Shown here: one piece after another, positions 53,268 through 63,768 of the stretch | Numbering within the stretch: the stretch's first letter is position 1 | How the letters are laid out: every line of letters begins with the position of its first letter | NCBI RefSeq assembly: GCF_001298675.1 | Contig: NZ_CYIG01000001.1 | Coordinates: 1-64,000 of the forward strand | Length of the DNA: 64,000 nt | Source: Paenacidovorax caeni | GTDB lineage: Bacteria > Pseudomonadota > Gammaproteobacteria > Burkholderiales > Burkholderiaceae_C | Direction of reading: 5' to 3' | The notes under the pieces: model-generated | Database searches by the model: none | Seen by the model: only the letters and a program-made list of their open reading frames with translations | Told to the model about the DNA's origin: nothing | Position numbers and translations under genes: made by a program

Positions 53268-54719
53268 TCACTCCACGCCTGCGATGGCATGGTGGCTGGC
53301 AGGCCGGTGGTGCACCCATTGCGGCACCAGCGATCCTGCCACCATGCCCACCACCGCGGCAAGAACGCCCGCCAGTTGCTGCGGAAAGGCTTCATGCAGT
53401 GCGGGCGTAGCCATGAACAGCACCCACACGCCAATGCCGAGCACCGTGGCACAAAGCGCGCCCTGCGTGGTGGCGCGCTTCCAGTACAGGCCGAAGACCA
53501 AGGGCACGAACGCCCCGACCAGCGGCACCTGGTAAGCGCCGGAAACGAGCTCAAAAATAGGGGTACCTTCCATCTTGATGGAGTAAACCAGTACCGCGAT
53601 GGCGAACACCAGCACGCTGATGCGCATGATGCGCAGGTTTTCCAGGTCGCTGATGTACTCAGGGCGGAACTGGCGCCAGATGTTCTCGGTGAACGTGACG
53701 CTGGGCGCCAGCAGCGTGGCCGACGCGCATGACTTGATGGCAGACAGCAGCGCACCGAAGAACAGCACCTGCATGACCACGGGCATCTTGTCCATCACCA
53801 GCGTCGGGAGGACTTTCTGGGGATCATCCTCCAGCAGCGCAGCGGTCTGCTCCGGCATGATGAGCAATGCGCTAGCCACCAGGAACATGGGAACAAAAGC
53901 AAACAGGATATAGGCCGTGCCGCCGATCACTGTGCCATGCGTGGCTGCCTTTTCCGTATTCGCCGACATCACGCGTTGAAACACGTCCTGCTGCGGAATG
54001 GAGCCCAGCATCATGGTGATGGCGGCGCCAAAGAAGAAAATCATTTCGTGCCAGGTGGGTTCGGGCCAGAAGCGGAACATGTCGCGGCTCACCGCCAGGT
54101 CGATCACCTTGCCAGCGCCGCCCGCCATGTCGGCGGCGAAGACGGCCAGCACCACCAGCCCGACCACCAGGATGATCATCTGGATGAAATCGGTCACCGC
54201 CACCGACCACATACCGCCCCAAAGCGTGTAAACCAAGATCGAGAGCACGCCGATCGTCATGCCCCAGGGAATGCTGATCACCCCGCCCGACAGCAGGTTG
54301 AACACCAGCCCCAGCGCGGTGACCTGGGCCGAGACCCAACCCAGGTAGCTGAGCATGATGATGAGCGAGCAGATCACCTCGACCGCGCGGCCATAGCGTT
54401 CGCGGTAGTAGTCGCTGATGGTCAGCAGCGTCATCCGGTAGAGCTTGGCGGCAAAAAATACGCCCACCAGCACCAGACACATGCCTGCACCGAACGGATC
54501 CTCGACCACCGCGTTCAGCCCCCCCTTGATGAACTTCGCCGGCACCCCGAGCACGATCTCCGAGCCGAACCACGTGGCGAACGTGGTGGTGATGATCATG
54601 TACATCGGCAGATGGCGGCCGGCGATGGCAAAGTCGGCCGAGTTCTGTACCCTTCTGGCGGCCCACAGGCCAATGCCGATGGTGACAAACAGGTAGGCAA
54701 TCACCATGATGAGCAGCAC
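53268..54719 (-). CDS. Sodium:solute symporter family protein
   Basis: A membrane transporter of 483 residues with about thirteen helices. The SSS pattern is visible: FAIAGRHLPMYMIITTTFATWFGSE-type region (residues 30-54), SYLGWVSAQVTALGLVFN, TLWGGMWSVAVTDFIQMIIL and ALLSAIKSCASATLLAPSV. It imports an unidentified solute, perhaps a carboxylate or amino acid. GTG 54719 is supported by AAGGAG seven bases upstream. Placement between ubiB and fmdB is not functionally explained. Confidence 0.92.
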   Translation of the reverse strand: MLLIMVIAYLFVTIGIGLWAARRVQNSADFAIAGRHLPMYMIITTTFATWFGSEIVLGVPAKFIKGGLNAVVEDPFGAGMCLVLVGVFFAAKLYRMTLLTISDYYRERYGRAVEVICSLIIMLSYLGWVSAQVTALGLVFNLLSGGVISIPWGMTIGVLSILVYTLWGGMWSVAVTDFIQMIILVVGLVVLAVFAADMAGGAGKVIDLAVSRDMFRFWPEPTWHEMIFFFGAAITMMLGSIPQQDVFQRVMSANTEKAATHGTVIGGTAYILFAFVPMFLVASALLIMPEQTAALLEDDPQKVLPTLVMDKMPVVMQVLFFGALLSAIKSCASATLLAPSVTFTENIWRQFRPEYISDLENLRIMRISVLVFAIAVLVYSIKMEGTPIFELVSGAYQVPLVGAFVPLVFGLYWKRATTQGALCATVLGIGVWVLFMATPALHEAFPQQLAGVLAAVVGMVAGSLVPQWVHHRPASHHAIAGVE

Positions 54720-54770
54720 GCTGGTACTCCTTGCGAGGTCAGGATGGAGGTTGTGAAATAGAGGCCGCGC

Positions 54771-56342
54771 TCAGAACACGTAGAAGCGCAGGTAGAGCTG
54801 CAGCCCCAGCAGCCCGAGCACAAAGCCCACGCCGCCATACATCAGGGCCTGGAGCAGGCGGTTGGTGCGCTGCTGCGCCTGCAGCAGCTCGCGCAGCAAT
54901 TGCGGCTGCGTCTGCGTCTGGGGCTCCTGGCGCAAGTAGCTGTGCAGCAAGCGCGGCAGCTCGGGCAGCAGCTTGGCGTAATGCGGTGCCTGGTCACGCA
55001 GCTCACGCAGCAGGCGCTGAGGGCCAAGCTGGTCGAGCATCCACTTTTCCAGGAACGGCTTGGCCGTGCTCCACAAATCCAGGTCTGGATCGAGCTGGCG
55101 GCCCAGGCCCTCGATGTTGAGCAGGGTCTTCTGCAACAGCACCAACTGCGGCTGGATCTCCACGTTGAAGCGGCGCGACGTCTGGAACAGGCGCATCAGC
55201 ACCATACCGAGAGAAATCTCCTTGAGCGGTCGGTCGAAATACGGCTCGCACACCGTACGCACCGCTGCTTCCAGCTCGTTGACGCGCGTCTCGGGCGGCA
55301 CCCAGCCACTCTCGATGTGCAGCTCAGCCACGCGCTTGTAGTCGCGGCGGAAGAAGGCCGTGAAGTTCTGCGCCAGGTATTCCTTGTCGACCTCGGTCAG
55401 CGTGCCGACGATGCCGAAGTCGAGCGAGATGTAGCGGCCGAACGTCATGGCGTCGAGGCTGACCTGGATGTTGCCCGGGTGCATGTCGGCATGGAAGAAA
55501 CCATCACGAAAGACCTGGGTGAAGAAAATGGTGACGCCATCGCGCGCCAGCTTGGGAATGTCCACGCCAGCCTCGCGCAAGCGCTCGACCTGGCTGATCG
55601 GCACGCCGCGCATGCGCTCCATCACCATGACCTCGGTGTGGCAGAAGTCCCAGAACACCTCGGGCACCAGCACCAGATCCAGCCCTTCCATGTTGCGGCG
55701 CAGTTGCGCGGCATTGGCAGCTTCGCGCATCAGGTCAAGTTCGTCGTGCAGGTAGGTGTCGAACTCGGCAACGACCTCGCGCGGCTTCAGGCGCTTGCCG
55801 TCGGCCGAGAGACTCTCGAGCCAGCCCGCCATCATGCGCATCAGCGCCAGGTCTTTTTCGATCACCGGCAGCATGCCGGGGCGCAGCACCTTCACGGCGA
55901 CATCGCGCTGCACGCCGTCGCGGTCGCGGATGACGGCGAAATGCACCTGCGCAATCGACGCACTGGCCACAGGCTCACGCTCGAACGAGATGAACACCTC
56001 GCCCAACGGCTTGCGAAAGGCACGCTCAATCGTCGCTACGGAAATTTGCGAATCAAACGGCGGCACGCGGTCCTGCAACAGCGCCAGCTCGTCGGCGATG
56101 TCCGGCGGCATCAGGTCGCGCCGGGTGGACAGCACCTGGCCGAATTTGACAAAGATAGGGCCCAGCCGCTCCAAAGCCTCGCGCAGGCGCTGGCCACGTG
56201 GTGCCTCCAGGTTGCGACCAATCGACACCAAACGCGCCAGCAAGCGCAGCCAGGGATGCTCGAAGCTGGACAGCACCAGCTCATCCAGTCCATAACGCAG
56301 CACCACCCAAACAATGGTGGCGCCACGGAAAACACGGCTCAT
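54771..56342 (-). CDS. ubiB: Ubiquinone biosynthesis protein UbiB (ABC1/ADCK kinase-like)
   Basis: UbiB is an atypical kinase-like ATPase that supports the ubiquinone biosynthetic complex at the membrane. The 523-residue protein carries the KxGQ motif (K66-F-G-Q69 in [17 protein letters not shown]), [10 protein letters not shown], the [11 protein letters not shown] catalytic-loop equivalent and [10 protein letters not shown]. The C-terminus ends in a hydrophobic pair of helices ([19 protein letters not shown]). It overlaps ubiJ by four bases, conserving the ubiE-ubiJ-ubiB order with a Tim44-like gene inserted. Confidence 0.95.
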   Translation of the reverse strand: MSRVFRGATIVWVVLRYGLDELVLSSFEHPWLRLLARLVSIGRNLEAPRGQRLREALERLGPIFVKFGQVLSTRRDLMPPDIADELALLQDRVPPFDSQISVATIERAFRKPLGEVFISFEREPVASASIAQVHFAVIRDRDGVQRDVAVKVLRPGMLPVIEKDLALMRMMAGWLESLSADGKRLKPREVVAEFDTYLHDELDLMREAANAAQLRRNMEGLDLVLVPEVFWDFCHTEVMVMERMRGVPISQVERLREAGVDIPKLARDGVTIFFTQVFRDGFFHADMHPGNIQVSLDAMTFGRYISLDFGIVGTLTEVDKEYLAQNFTAFFRRDYKRVAELHIESGWVPPETRVNELEAAVRTVCEPYFDRPLKEISLGMVLMRLFQTSRRFNVEIQPQLVLLQKTLLNIEGLGRQLDPDLDLWSTAKPFLEKWMLDQLGPQRLLRELRDQAPHYAKLLPELPRLLHSYLRQEPQTQTQPQLLRELLQAQQRTNRLLQALMYGGVGFVLGLLGLQLYLRFYVF

Positions 56343-56902
56343 GACGGCGCCCGGTCAGGAGGCTGCGAACCTGCACGCCCGCCCGCGAATCGGGCAACGA
56401 AGGCGCCCAGCGCCTGGGTCACTCGGCGTGCGCCTTGGGCGATGGCGTGGGCAGGCGCATCCCCCACGATCCGCGCCAGGTCTTCCTCCAGATCCCAGCG
56501 CACATGGTCTACGAGCCAGTTGATCTCGCCCGCCAGTTGCACGTCGCCCTGGATGCTGATGGTGGGCTTGTCGCCGCGCAACGCCGTTTGCGCCAGGGCC
56601 AGGGGAGAGGTTTCGGTCACAACGATCTGCAGATCGGGCTGCGCGCCCGGCGCCGCCACGTTGAACAGCCCGGCGGGCGTGACCTGCAGGGCCATCGAAA
56701 ACTGGCGCCATTGCACACGCGCGACACGGCCAGACTGGCCAAGAAGCCGGCCCATGGCCTCGCGCTCCTGCATCAAGACATGATTCAACAGCAACACGAC
56801 GCGCTGCTGCACCTCATGCACCATCCACTGCGGCGGCTGCGGCCCCGCCACGATGCGTTGGGCGAGGTTTTCCAGAAATGAAAAAGGGGACTGTGTTGCC
56901 AT
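56339..56902 (-). CDS. ubiJ: Ubiquinone biosynthesis accessory factor UbiJ (SCP2 domain)
   Basis: UbiJ binds isoprenoid lipids and scaffolds the Ubi complex. The 187-residue protein has an N-terminal SCP2-like sterol-carrier fold (ILNHVL-type helix, [49 protein letters not shown] pattern, in pieces) and a C-terminal amphipathic helix before an Arg/Gly-rich end. Location directly upstream of, and overlapping, ubiB (ATGA) makes the call firm. Confidence 0.88.
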   Translation of the reverse strand: MATQSPFSFLENLAQRIVAGPQPPQWMVHEVQQRVVLLLNHVLMQEREAMGRLLGQSGRVARVQWRQFSMALQVTPAGLFNVAAPGAQPDLQIVVTETSPLALAQTALRGDKPTISIQGDVQLAGEINWLVDHVRWDLEEDLARIVGDAPAHAIAQGARRVTQALGAFVARFAGGRAGSQPPDRAPS

Positions 56903-56954
56903 AGCCCCCGATTATTCCCCAGGACGGTACCGCCTGGTTTTTGTGGCACCCGTG

Positions 56955-57968
56955 TTACTGCAGTGCCTGCAGGCCCGCCACCAGCCAGCCGCTGTTGCCG
57001 CTCTTGGGCTTGGTCATGTTCCAGACTTCACGGAAGGGGCTCAGGCCAGCGCCCTGCTCTTCACGGATCATGCCGGAAAACTCAACGCTGGCCATGTAGT
57101 CGCTGCCGAGATCCTCAATGCCCAGGAGCTGTGCATCGATCACGTCGACATCCGTACGGTTCGGCGCATCGCCACGGTGCTGATCGCGCTCGGCGAGCTG
57201 GGCGCGCACTTCGCTCAGCAGCTCGTCCGTCATCATGGAGCGCAAGGTGGACAGGTCGCCACGGTCCCAGGCGCTTTGCAGCGTGACGAAATTGCGCTTG
57301 GCCGCGGCGAGAAAGCCCTCGGTATCGAAGCCCTCCGGAATACCCCAGTTCTGCGAACCGGTGAGCGCAGAGCCGATAACGACACCACCCGCCACAGCAC
57401 CGCCTGCCATCTGCGGACGTGCAGCTTCGAACGCCGCGCCCTGGCTCTCCCAGGGGCGCGCCGAGGCGTCGTTGCCGACCTTCTCGGGGTTGTACTGGCG
57501 CGCCACGGGCGCATCCACCGGCGCACCCGCGCCCTGGAATGCGAAGGGAGCACCACCTGCGGCTGCGGGTTTGCGCGAGCGCATGATCATGCCAATCACG
57601 GCGAATGCCGCCAGGGCCAGCAAGGCGATCAGCAAGATATTGCCGAACGCTGCACCCAGGCCGAGCGAGTGGGCCAGCCATGCCAGGCCCAGGCCAGCAG
57701 CCAAGCCGCCGAGCATGGCACCCCAAGGCTTCTTGGGCGCCGCAGCGGGTGCCGGGTTGGCAGCGGGTGTGGCGGGTTTGGCCGCATTTTGCGCAGTCGC
57801 GTTTTGTGTGGGGGCAGCAGGCGTCGAGGGAGGCGTGCTGGCCTCGCGCTGGGTGACATTACTGGACTGCTTGCCCATGGACTTGCCGCCGCCCATGCGG
57901 CGGGCATCGGCATCCATATGGGCCATTGCCAGCATGGCGACCAGAACCACAGACCACAAGTTTTTCAT
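56955..57968 (-). CDS. Tim44-like domain protein
   Basis: An exported or membrane-anchored protein of 337 residues. A signal (MKNLWSVVLVAMLAMAHMDADA) leads to RRMGGGKSMGKQSSNV, a motif block found in bacterial Tim44-like proteins, then an Ala/Pro/Asn linker and two helices (MLGGLAAGLGLAWLAHSLGLG and NILLIALLALAAFAVIGMIM). The C-terminal Tim44 fold (about 205-330) contains FLAAAKRNFVTLQSAWDRGD and REVWNMTKP. Mitochondrial Tim44 anchors import motors; the bacterial role is unknown. It stands between ubiE and ubiJ. Confidence 0.88.
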   Translation of the reverse strand: MKNLWSVVLVAMLAMAHMDADARRMGGGKSMGKQSSNVTQREASTPPSTPAAPTQNATAQNAAKPATPAANPAPAAAPKKPWGAMLGGLAAGLGLAWLAHSLGLGAAFGNILLIALLALAAFAVIGMIMRSRKPAAAGGAPFAFQGAGAPVDAPVARQYNPEKVGNDASARPWESQGAAFEAARPQMAGGAVAGGVVIGSALTGSQNWGIPEGFDTEGFLAAAKRNFVTLQSAWDRGDLSTLRSMMTDELLSEVRAQLAERDQHRGDAPNRTDVDVIDAQLLGIEDLGSDYMASVEFSGMIREEQGAGLSPFREVWNMTKPKSGNSGWLVAGLQALQ

Positions 57969-58012
57969 GTCAATTTCCGCTTTCTATAAAGAGTCGAGGG
58001 GGATTCAGCCGT

Positions 58013-58744
58013 TCAGCACTTGATGCCCACATGCAGGGCGACAACGCCGCCCGTCATGTTGTGGTAATCCACGTGCCCAAAACCATTGTGTTGCATGAGC
58101 GTCTTTAGTTCCTCCTGGCCCGGGTGCATGCGGATGGATTCCGCCAGATAGCGGTAACTGGCATCGTCGCCCGCCACCAGCTTGCCCAGCCGGGGCAGTA
58201 CGTTGAAGGAATACCAGTCGTAGGCCTTTTCCAGCGGCTTCGCCACCTTCGAGAACTCCAGCACCAGCAGGCGCCCGCCGGGTTTGAGCACACGGCACAT
58301 CTCGGCGATGGCGAGATCCTTGTGCGTCATGTTGCGCAGGCCGAAGGCAACGCTGACCAGGTCGAAGTGGCCCGTGGGAAAAGGCAGCTTCTCGGCATCG
58401 CACACCAGGGTGGGCAACACCACGCCCTTGTCGATCAGACGGTCGCGGCCTACGCGCAGCATGGCCTCGTTGATATCGGTATGCACCACGCGGCCGGTGG
58501 CGCCAACCTTCTTGGCGAACGCCAGCGACAGGTCGCCCGTTCCGCCCGCAATGTCGAGCACCTGGTCGCCATCACGCAGGTTGGCCACCATGACGGTGTA
58601 GGCCTTCCAGGCGCGGTGCAGGCCGCCGGACATCAGGTCGTTCATCACGTCATACTTGGACGCGACGGAGTCGAACACGCCGCGCACACGGCGTGCCTTG
58701 TCCTGTTCATCGACGGTTTCAAAACCGAAATGCGTGCTGCTCAT
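58013..58744 (-). CDS. ubiE: Ubiquinone/menaquinone methyltransferase UbiE
   Basis: UbiE performs C-methylation in ubiquinone synthesis with SAM. The 243-residue protein has [25 protein letters not shown] motif [36 protein letters not shown] and [15 protein letters not shown], with [15 protein letters not shown] at the end. ATG 58744 is chosen because it precedes the conserved FGFETV start; the frame is open further upstream. It is the first of the ubi genes on this strand. Confidence 0.96.
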   Translation of the reverse strand: MSSTHFGFETVDEQDKARRVRGVFDSVASKYDVMNDLMSGGLHRAWKAYTVMVANLRDGDQVLDIAGGTGDLSLAFAKKVGATGRVVHTDINEAMLRVGRDRLIDKGVVLPTLVCDAEKLPFPTGHFDLVSVAFGLRNMTHKDLAIAEMCRVLKPGGRLLVLEFSKVAKPLEKAYDWYSFNVLPRLGKLVAGDDASYRYLAESIRMHPGQEELKTLMQHNGFGHVDYHNMTGGVVALHVGIKC

Positions 58745-58846
58745 GGGAAGAATCCTAGGGGCGTACCGGCCCCGCGTACAGCGACAACCCCGCACCTTCA
58801 TGGGGCATCGTCGCCAAAATGGAGAAAAAACGGCGCTTGGCGGCCC

Positions 58847-59260
58847 TCAATGGCTGCCGCAGCCCCCGCCCTTGTGCGGCCGGGGGGCCATGGGGGCATC
58901 GCGGTCGGCGCCCACATCCTGCAGGCGCTGCAGGTAGCGCTGCCAAAGTTGCTCCTGGTCGCGCCCGAGTTCATGCAAGTAAGCCCAGGTGAAGATGCCG
59001 CTGTCGTGGCCGTCGGAGAACACGGGCTTGACGGCATAGTGGCCCACGGGCTCCAGGGCCAGCAGCGTGACGTCGCGCTTGCCGGTCTGCAGGACTTCCT
59101 GCCCCGGGCCGTGGCCCTGGACCTCGGCCGAGGGCGAATACACGCGCAGCAGCTCGAACGGAATACGGTAGACCTCGCCACCGGCAAAGACAACCTCGAG
59201 CACACGCGACTGGGCGTGCACGGTCAGCGCTTCAGGTACGGGCGCACTGGAATCGGCCAT
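58847..59260 (-). CDS. DUF971 domain protein
   Basis: A 137-residue protein with the DUF971 fold, also found at the N-terminus of gamma-butyrobetaine hydroxylases: LEVVFAGGEVYRIPFELLRVYSPSAEVQGHG, VTLLALEPVGHYAVKPVFSDGHDSGIFTWAYLHEL (seen in pieces). Some members were linked to Fe-S or ubiquinone proteins by genome context. The C-terminal HKGGGCGSH holds one Cys and two His and may bind metal. It lies 102 bp upstream of ubiE on the same strand. Confidence 0.88.
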   Translation of the reverse strand: MADSSAPVPEALTVHAQSRVLEVVFAGGEVYRIPFELLRVYSPSAEVQGHGPGQEVLQTGKRDVTLLALEPVGHYAVKPVFSDGHDSGIFTWAYLHELGRDQEQLWQRYLQRLQDVGADRDAPMAPRPHKGGGCGSH

Positions 59261-59287
59261 GGTGTCACCTCGAAAATTGCAAGTAAA

Positions 59288-59335
59288 AACAGGCTCTAGC
59301 GCTTACCCAGCAAGCGCTAGCAGCTATGAATTGGA
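59288..59335. repeat. AGCGCT-family intergenic repeat, copy 11
   Basis: Perfect 9-bp stem CTAGCGCTT / AAGCGCTAG (59296-59304, 59312-59320), loop ACCCAGC, then CAGCTATGAATTGG. It lies between the HIT-domain and DUF971 genes, both on the minus strand. Confidence 0.85.
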
Positions 59336-59746
59336 TAGTGCATGACGCAGCGCGGCGTCCAGCGCAGGCAAGCGCGCGGCCAGGGCCGCCTCCTGCGCTG
59401 CGTCGCGCGCGCGCTGCGGCGGCGCCCAGACGGGCGCGGGAAAGTGGCTGTCCCAGGCGAAGCGCGCAATCACGTGCCAGTGCAGGTGCGGCACCATGTT
59501 GCCCAGCGCTGCCAGATTGACCTTGGCGGGCGACAGCTGGGTGCGCAGCACCTGCTCCACGCGCGCCACGACGTCCATGCAGTGGGTACGCTCGGCAGGC
59601 GACAGATCGGAGAACTCCGCCACATGCGCGTTCCACACCACGCGGTAGAAGGCGGGAAAACCGGCTTCATCGGCGCGGATCAGGCGCAGCTGGTCGCCGC
59701 GCCAGACCAGCGTGCCGCCGTCTGTTTCGCACAGCGCACAGGTCAT
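59324..59746 (-). CDS. HIT-family protein
   Basis: A nucleotide hydrolase or transferase of 140 residues. It begins [11 protein letters not shown], with a C-x2-C pair as in zinc-binding HIT proteins, and has the catalytic histidine triad [13 protein letters not shown]. The [12 protein letters not shown] and [15 protein letters not shown] blocks are typical of the branch near betaproteobacterial DUF971/oxidoreductase genes. Substrate unknown. ATG 59746 overlaps the stop of the giant oxidoreductase gene (59743-59746), so they are translationally coupled. Confidence 0.9.
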   Translation of the reverse strand: MTCALCETDGGTLVWRGDQLRLIRADEAGFPAFYRVVWNAHVAEFSDLSPAERTHCMDVVARVEQVLRTQLSPAKVNLAALGNMVPHLHWHVIARFAWDSHFPAPVWAPPQRARDAAQEAALAARLPALDAALRHALSNS

Positions 59747-62700
59747 ACCAGGACCCGCTCAATGCCGCCGGCGTTGGCACGCTGCACGTACTCGGGCAAC
59801 CAGTTGGCGCCCAGAATCTGGCGTGCCATCTCGATCACGATGTAGTCGGCTTCAAGCAGGCCGGTGGACAGGTCATCCTGGTAGCGCGAGATGCCCTGCA
59901 GGCAGCTCGGGCAGCTGGTCAGGATCTTGATGTTGTCCTGCGCGCCCACGGCGCCGCTGCTGCGCAGCTGCGCTTCGCCCTTGCGAATTTCCTCGGTCTT
60001 GCGAAAGCGCACCTGCGTGGAGATGTCCGGCCGCGTCACGCCCAGCGTGCCCGACTCGCCGCAGCAGCGCTCGCTCTTGAGCACCTTGTCGCCCACCAGT
60101 GCGCGCACGGTCTTCATCGAGTCGCCCTGCTTCATCGGGTTGTGGCACGGCTCGTGGTACAGGTAGCCGCCCTGGCCCTCGGGCAGCTTGATGCCCTTTT
60201 CCAGCAGGAATTCGTGGATATCGACAATGCGGCTGCCCGGGAAGATCTTGTCAAACTCATAGCCCTGCAACTGGTCGAAGCAGGTGCCGCAGCTCACCAC
60301 CACCGTCTTGATGTCCAGATAGTTCAGCGTGGTGGCCACGCGGTGGAACAGCACGCGGTTGTCGGTGATCATTTTCTCGGCCTTGTCCTGCAGGCCGCTG
60401 CCGCGCTGCGGGTAGCCACAGCACAGGTAGCCCGGCGGCAGCACGGTCTGCACGCCGGCGTGCCACAGCATGGCCTGGGTGGCCAGGCCCACCTGGCTGA
60501 ACAGGCGCTCGGAGCCGCAGCCCGGGAAGTAGAACACCGCCTCGCTGTCGGCCGTGGTGGCGGCCGGGTCGCGGATGATGGGTACGTAGTCCTTGTTTTC
60601 GATGTCGAGCAACGCGCGTGCCGTCTTGGTGGGCAGGCCACCGGGCAGCTTCTTGTTGACGAAGTGGATCACCTGCTCCTTGATCGGCGCCGTGCCCACG
60701 GTGGCGGGCGGGCGCGCGGTCTGCGGGCGGCTCAGGCTGCGCAGCGCGTCCACGGCCATGCGCTGCGCTTTGAAGCCGACGTTGACCATGCCCGCGCGCA
60801 GCAGGTTGATGGTGTCGGGGTTGGTGGCATTGAGCATGGCCATGGCCAGCTTGTTGCCGGGGCGCAGGCTCTTCTTGCCCATCTTCACCAGCAGGCTGCG
60901 CATGGCCATGGTGACGTCGCCGAAGTCGATCTTCACCGGGCACGGCGTGTAGCACTTGTGGCACACGGTGCAGTGGTCCGACACGTCCTCGAACTCCTGC
61001 CAGTGCTGGATGGACACGCCCCGGCGCGTCTGCTCCTCGTACAAGAATGCCTCGGCCAGCAGCGAGGTGGCCAAAATCTTGTTGCGCGGCGAGTACAGCA
61101 GGTTGGCACGCGGCACGTGCGTAGAGCACACCGGCTTGCACTTGCCGCAGCGCAGGCAGTCCTTGACGCTGGCAACGATGTCGCCAATGTCGCTCTGGCG
61201 CATGATCAGCGACTCGTAGCCCATCAGGCCGAAGCTCGGCGTGTAGGCGTTGGTCAGGTCGGCAAAGCGCAGCGAGCGGCGTGCAGGAATTTTGGCCAAA
61301 TCGGCCTCCAACGCCCGCCCATCGTGCGCTGACAGCTCCTGATTGCGTAGCAGCTTGCCATCGTTGAAGCGCCCTTGCGGGTCAATCCGGCGCTTGTATT
61401 CGGCAAACGGCGCCAGCTCCTCGTCGGTGAGGAACTCCAGCTTGGTGATGCCAATGCCGTGCTCGCCCGAGATCACACCGCCCAGGCTGCGCGCCAGCAC
61501 CATGATGCGCGCCACCGCTTCGTGCGCGGTTTGCAGCATGTCGTAGTTGTCGCTGTGCACGGGGATGTTGGTGTGCACGTTGCCGTCACCGGCATGCATG
61601 TGCAGCGCCACCCACACGCGGCCCTTGAGCACGCGCTGCTGCACCTCGCCCAGCGCACGCATCAGCGGCTCGAAGTCGCTGCCGGTGAAGATGTTGCGCA
61701 GCGGGTCGCGGATTTGCGCCTTCCAGCTGGCGCGCAGGCTGTGGTCTTGCAGCTGCGGGAACAGTTCCTCCACGCGCTGCAGCCAGTCTTGCCACAGCGC
61801 ACGTGTTTCGCGCACTTGGGCCAGCGCCAGGGCCAGCTTTTCTTCCAGCAGCTCGGGCGAAGGGGGCTCGCCGCCCGCCTCGGGCTTGCCCAGCGGCAGC
61901 TCGCCACGTGTGAAGAACGCCTCAATCGCATCGGCCAGCTCAATTTTGTTGCGCAGGCTCAGTTCGATGTTGATGCGCTCGATGCCGTCGGTGTACTCCG
62001 CCATGCGCGGCAGCGGAATCACCACGTCTTCGTTGATCTTGAAGGCGTTGGTGTGGCGGCTGATGGCGGCGGTTTTCTTGCGGTCGGCCCAGAATTTCTT
62101 GCGCGCTTCGGCGCTCACCGCCGTAAAGCCCTCACCCGAGCGCGAGTTGGCGATGCGCACCACCTCGGCGGCGGCACGCGCCACGGCGTCGGGGTCGTCG
62201 CCCACAATGTCGCCCACCAGCAGCATCTTGGGCAGGCCACCGCGCTTGCTCTTGGTGGTGTAGCCCACGGCACGCAGGTAGCGGTCGTCCAGGTGTTCCA
62301 GCCCGGCCAGCAGCACGCCCGAGCGCTTTTGCTCGGCAAACATGAAGTCTTTGATCTCGACGATGCTGGGCACCGCTTCCTTGGCAGAGCCAAAGAACTC
62401 CAGGCACACAGTGCGCGTGTGCTCCGGCATGCGGTGCACGATCCAGCGCGCACTGGTAATCAAGCCGTCGGTGCCCTCTTTCTGCACGCCGGGCAGGCCC
62501 GAGAGGAACTTGTCCGTCACGTCCTTGCCCAGGCCCTCCTTGCGGAAGGTTTTACCCGGAATGTCCAAGCGCTCCGTGCGCACCGGCGTCTTGCCGTCGG
62601 CCTCGAAGTACTGCAGCTCAAAGCTGGCAACTTCGGCGTCGTGAATCTTGCCCAGGTTGTGGTTGATACGCGTGACTTCCAGCCACTGCGCATCAGGCGT

Positions 62701-63669
62701 GACCATGCGCCAGCTCGCCAGGTTGTCCAGCGCCGTGCCCCACAGCACGGCTTTCTTGCCGCCCGCGTTCATGGCAATGTTGCCGCCAATGCAGCTGGCC
62801 TCGGCGCTGGTCGGGTCCACCGCAAAGACAAAGCCTGCGCTCTCCGCCGCATCGGACACGCGCTGCGTGACCACGCCGGCCTCGGTCCACACCGTCGCCA
62901 CCTCCTGCTCGACACCGGGCAGGCGGCGCATTTCCACGCCGCTCATGGCTTCGAGTTTTTCGGTGTTGATGACGGCGCTGCGCCACGTCAGCGGAATGGC
63001 CCCGCCCGTGTAGCCGGTACCGCCGCCACGCGGAATGATGGTCAGCTCCATCTCGATGCAGGCCTTGACGAGCTGCGCCATCTCGGCCTCGGTGTCGGGC
63101 GTGAGCACGACAAACGGGAACTCGACGCGCCAGTCGGTGGCGTCGGTCACGTGGCTGACGCGCGACAGGCCGTCAAACTTGATGTTGTCCTTGGCCGTGT
63201 GGCGCCCCAGTCGGCGCGCGACGCGCTTGCGCATTTCGCCCACCTCGGCCAGCGTGGCGTCGAATTCGGCGATGGCGCGGCGCGCGGCATCCACCAGCAG
63301 GCCGACGCGGCGGTCGCGCTCGGGGTCTTCCTGCGGCAGGCGGCGCTTCTCGATCTCGGCGATGCGGTGGCGCATGGCGTCCACCAGCAGCTTGCGCCGC
63401 GCGGGGGTGTGGATCAGGTCGTCCTGCAGGTACGGATTGCGCTGGACAGCCCAGATGTCGCCCAGCACTTCGTACAGCATGCGCGCCGAGCGGCCGGTGC
63501 GGCGCTCACGGCGCAACTGGTCGAGTACGTCCCAGGCCGAAGCACCCAGGAGGCGAATCACGATTTCCCGGTCGGAAAACGAGGTGTAGTTGTACGGAAT
63601 CTCGCGCAAGCGCACGGGCTCAGCGCCCTGTGCCTGCTGCAAGGCAGCCAGCTCTATCGGAACATTCAT
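59743..63669 (-). CDS. Giant FAD/Fe-S oxidoreductase (DUF3683, D-lactate dehydrogenase-like)
   Basis: A 1308-residue fusion enzyme. Order: N-terminal DUF3683 (1-120: [21 protein letters not shown]), VAO-type FAD-binding domain (about 190-340: [38 protein letters not shown]), an FAD-oxidase C domain (to about 790: [29 protein letters not shown]), a ferredoxin-like region with [11 protein letters not shown] and [12 protein letters not shown], and two CCG-type domains at the end ([30 protein letters not shown]). Family members oxidise D-lactate or similar 2-hydroxyacids and pass electrons to quinone. It overlaps the HIT gene; serA lies upstream. Confidence 0.9.
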   Translation of the reverse strand: MNVPIELAALQQAQGAEPVRLREIPYNYTSFSDREIVIRLLGASAWDVLDQLRRERRTGRSARMLYEVLGDIWAVQRNPYLQDDLIHTPARRKLLVDAMRHRIAEIEKRRLPQEDPERDRRVGLLVDAARRAIAEFDATLAEVGEMRKRVARRLGRHTAKDNIKFDGLSRVSHVTDATDWRVEFPFVVLTPDTEAEMAQLVKACIEMELTIIPRGGGTGYTGGAIPLTWRSAVINTEKLEAMSGVEMRRLPGVEQEVATVWTEAGVVTQRVSDAAESAGFVFAVDPTSAEASCIGGNIAMNAGGKKAVLWGTALDNLASWRMVTPDAQWLEVTRINHNLGKIHDAEVASFELQYFEADGKTPVRTERLDIPGKTFRKEGLGKDVTDKFLSGLPGVQKEGTDGLITSARWIVHRMPEHTRTVCLEFFGSAKEAVPSIVEIKDFMFAEQKRSGVLLAGLEHLDDRYLRAVGYTTKSKRGGLPKMLLVGDIVGDDPDAVARAAAEVVRIANSRSGEGFTAVSAEARKKFWADRKKTAAISRHTNAFKINEDVVIPLPRMAEYTDGIERINIELSLRNKIELADAIEAFFTRGELPLGKPEAGGEPPSPELLEEKLALALAQVRETRALWQDWLQRVEELFPQLQDHSLRASWKAQIRDPLRNIFTGSDFEPLMRALGEVQQRVLKGRVWVALHMHAGDGNVHTNIPVHSDNYDMLQTAHEAVARIMVLARSLGGVISGEHGIGITKLEFLTDEELAPFAEYKRRIDPQGRFNDGKLLRNQELSAHDGRALEADLAKIPARRSLRFADLTNAYTPSFGLMGYESLIMRQSDIGDIVASVKDCLRCGKCKPVCSTHVPRANLLYSPRNKILATSLLAEAFLYEEQTRRGVSIQHWQEFEDVSDHCTVCHKCYTPCPVKIDFGDVTMAMRSLLVKMGKKSLRPGNKLAMAMLNATNPDTINLLRAGMVNVGFKAQRMAVDALRSLSRPQTARPPATVGTAPIKEQVIHFVNKKLPGGLPTKTARALLDIENKDYVPIIRDPAATTADSEAVFYFPGCGSERLFSQVGLATQAMLWHAGVQTVLPPGYLCCGYPQRGSGLQDKAEKMITDNRVLFHRVATTLNYLDIKTVVVSCGTCFDQLQGYEFDKIFPGSRIVDIHEFLLEKGIKLPEGQGGYLYHEPCHNPMKQGDSMKTVRALVGDKVLKSERCCGESGTLGVTRPDISTQVRFRKTEEIRKGEAQLRSSGAVGAQDNIKILTSCPSCLQGISRYQDDLSTGLLEADYIVIEMARQILGANWLPEYVQRANAGGIERVLV

Positions 63670-63768
63670 GGGGTCAACCTGGGATGGACGCGCGACGCGC
63701 CCTCGTGCCTCGGGGGTGCGATTTTAAGGGCGCGGCCTGCTACGCCGCTGGCGCATAGGGCCACACGT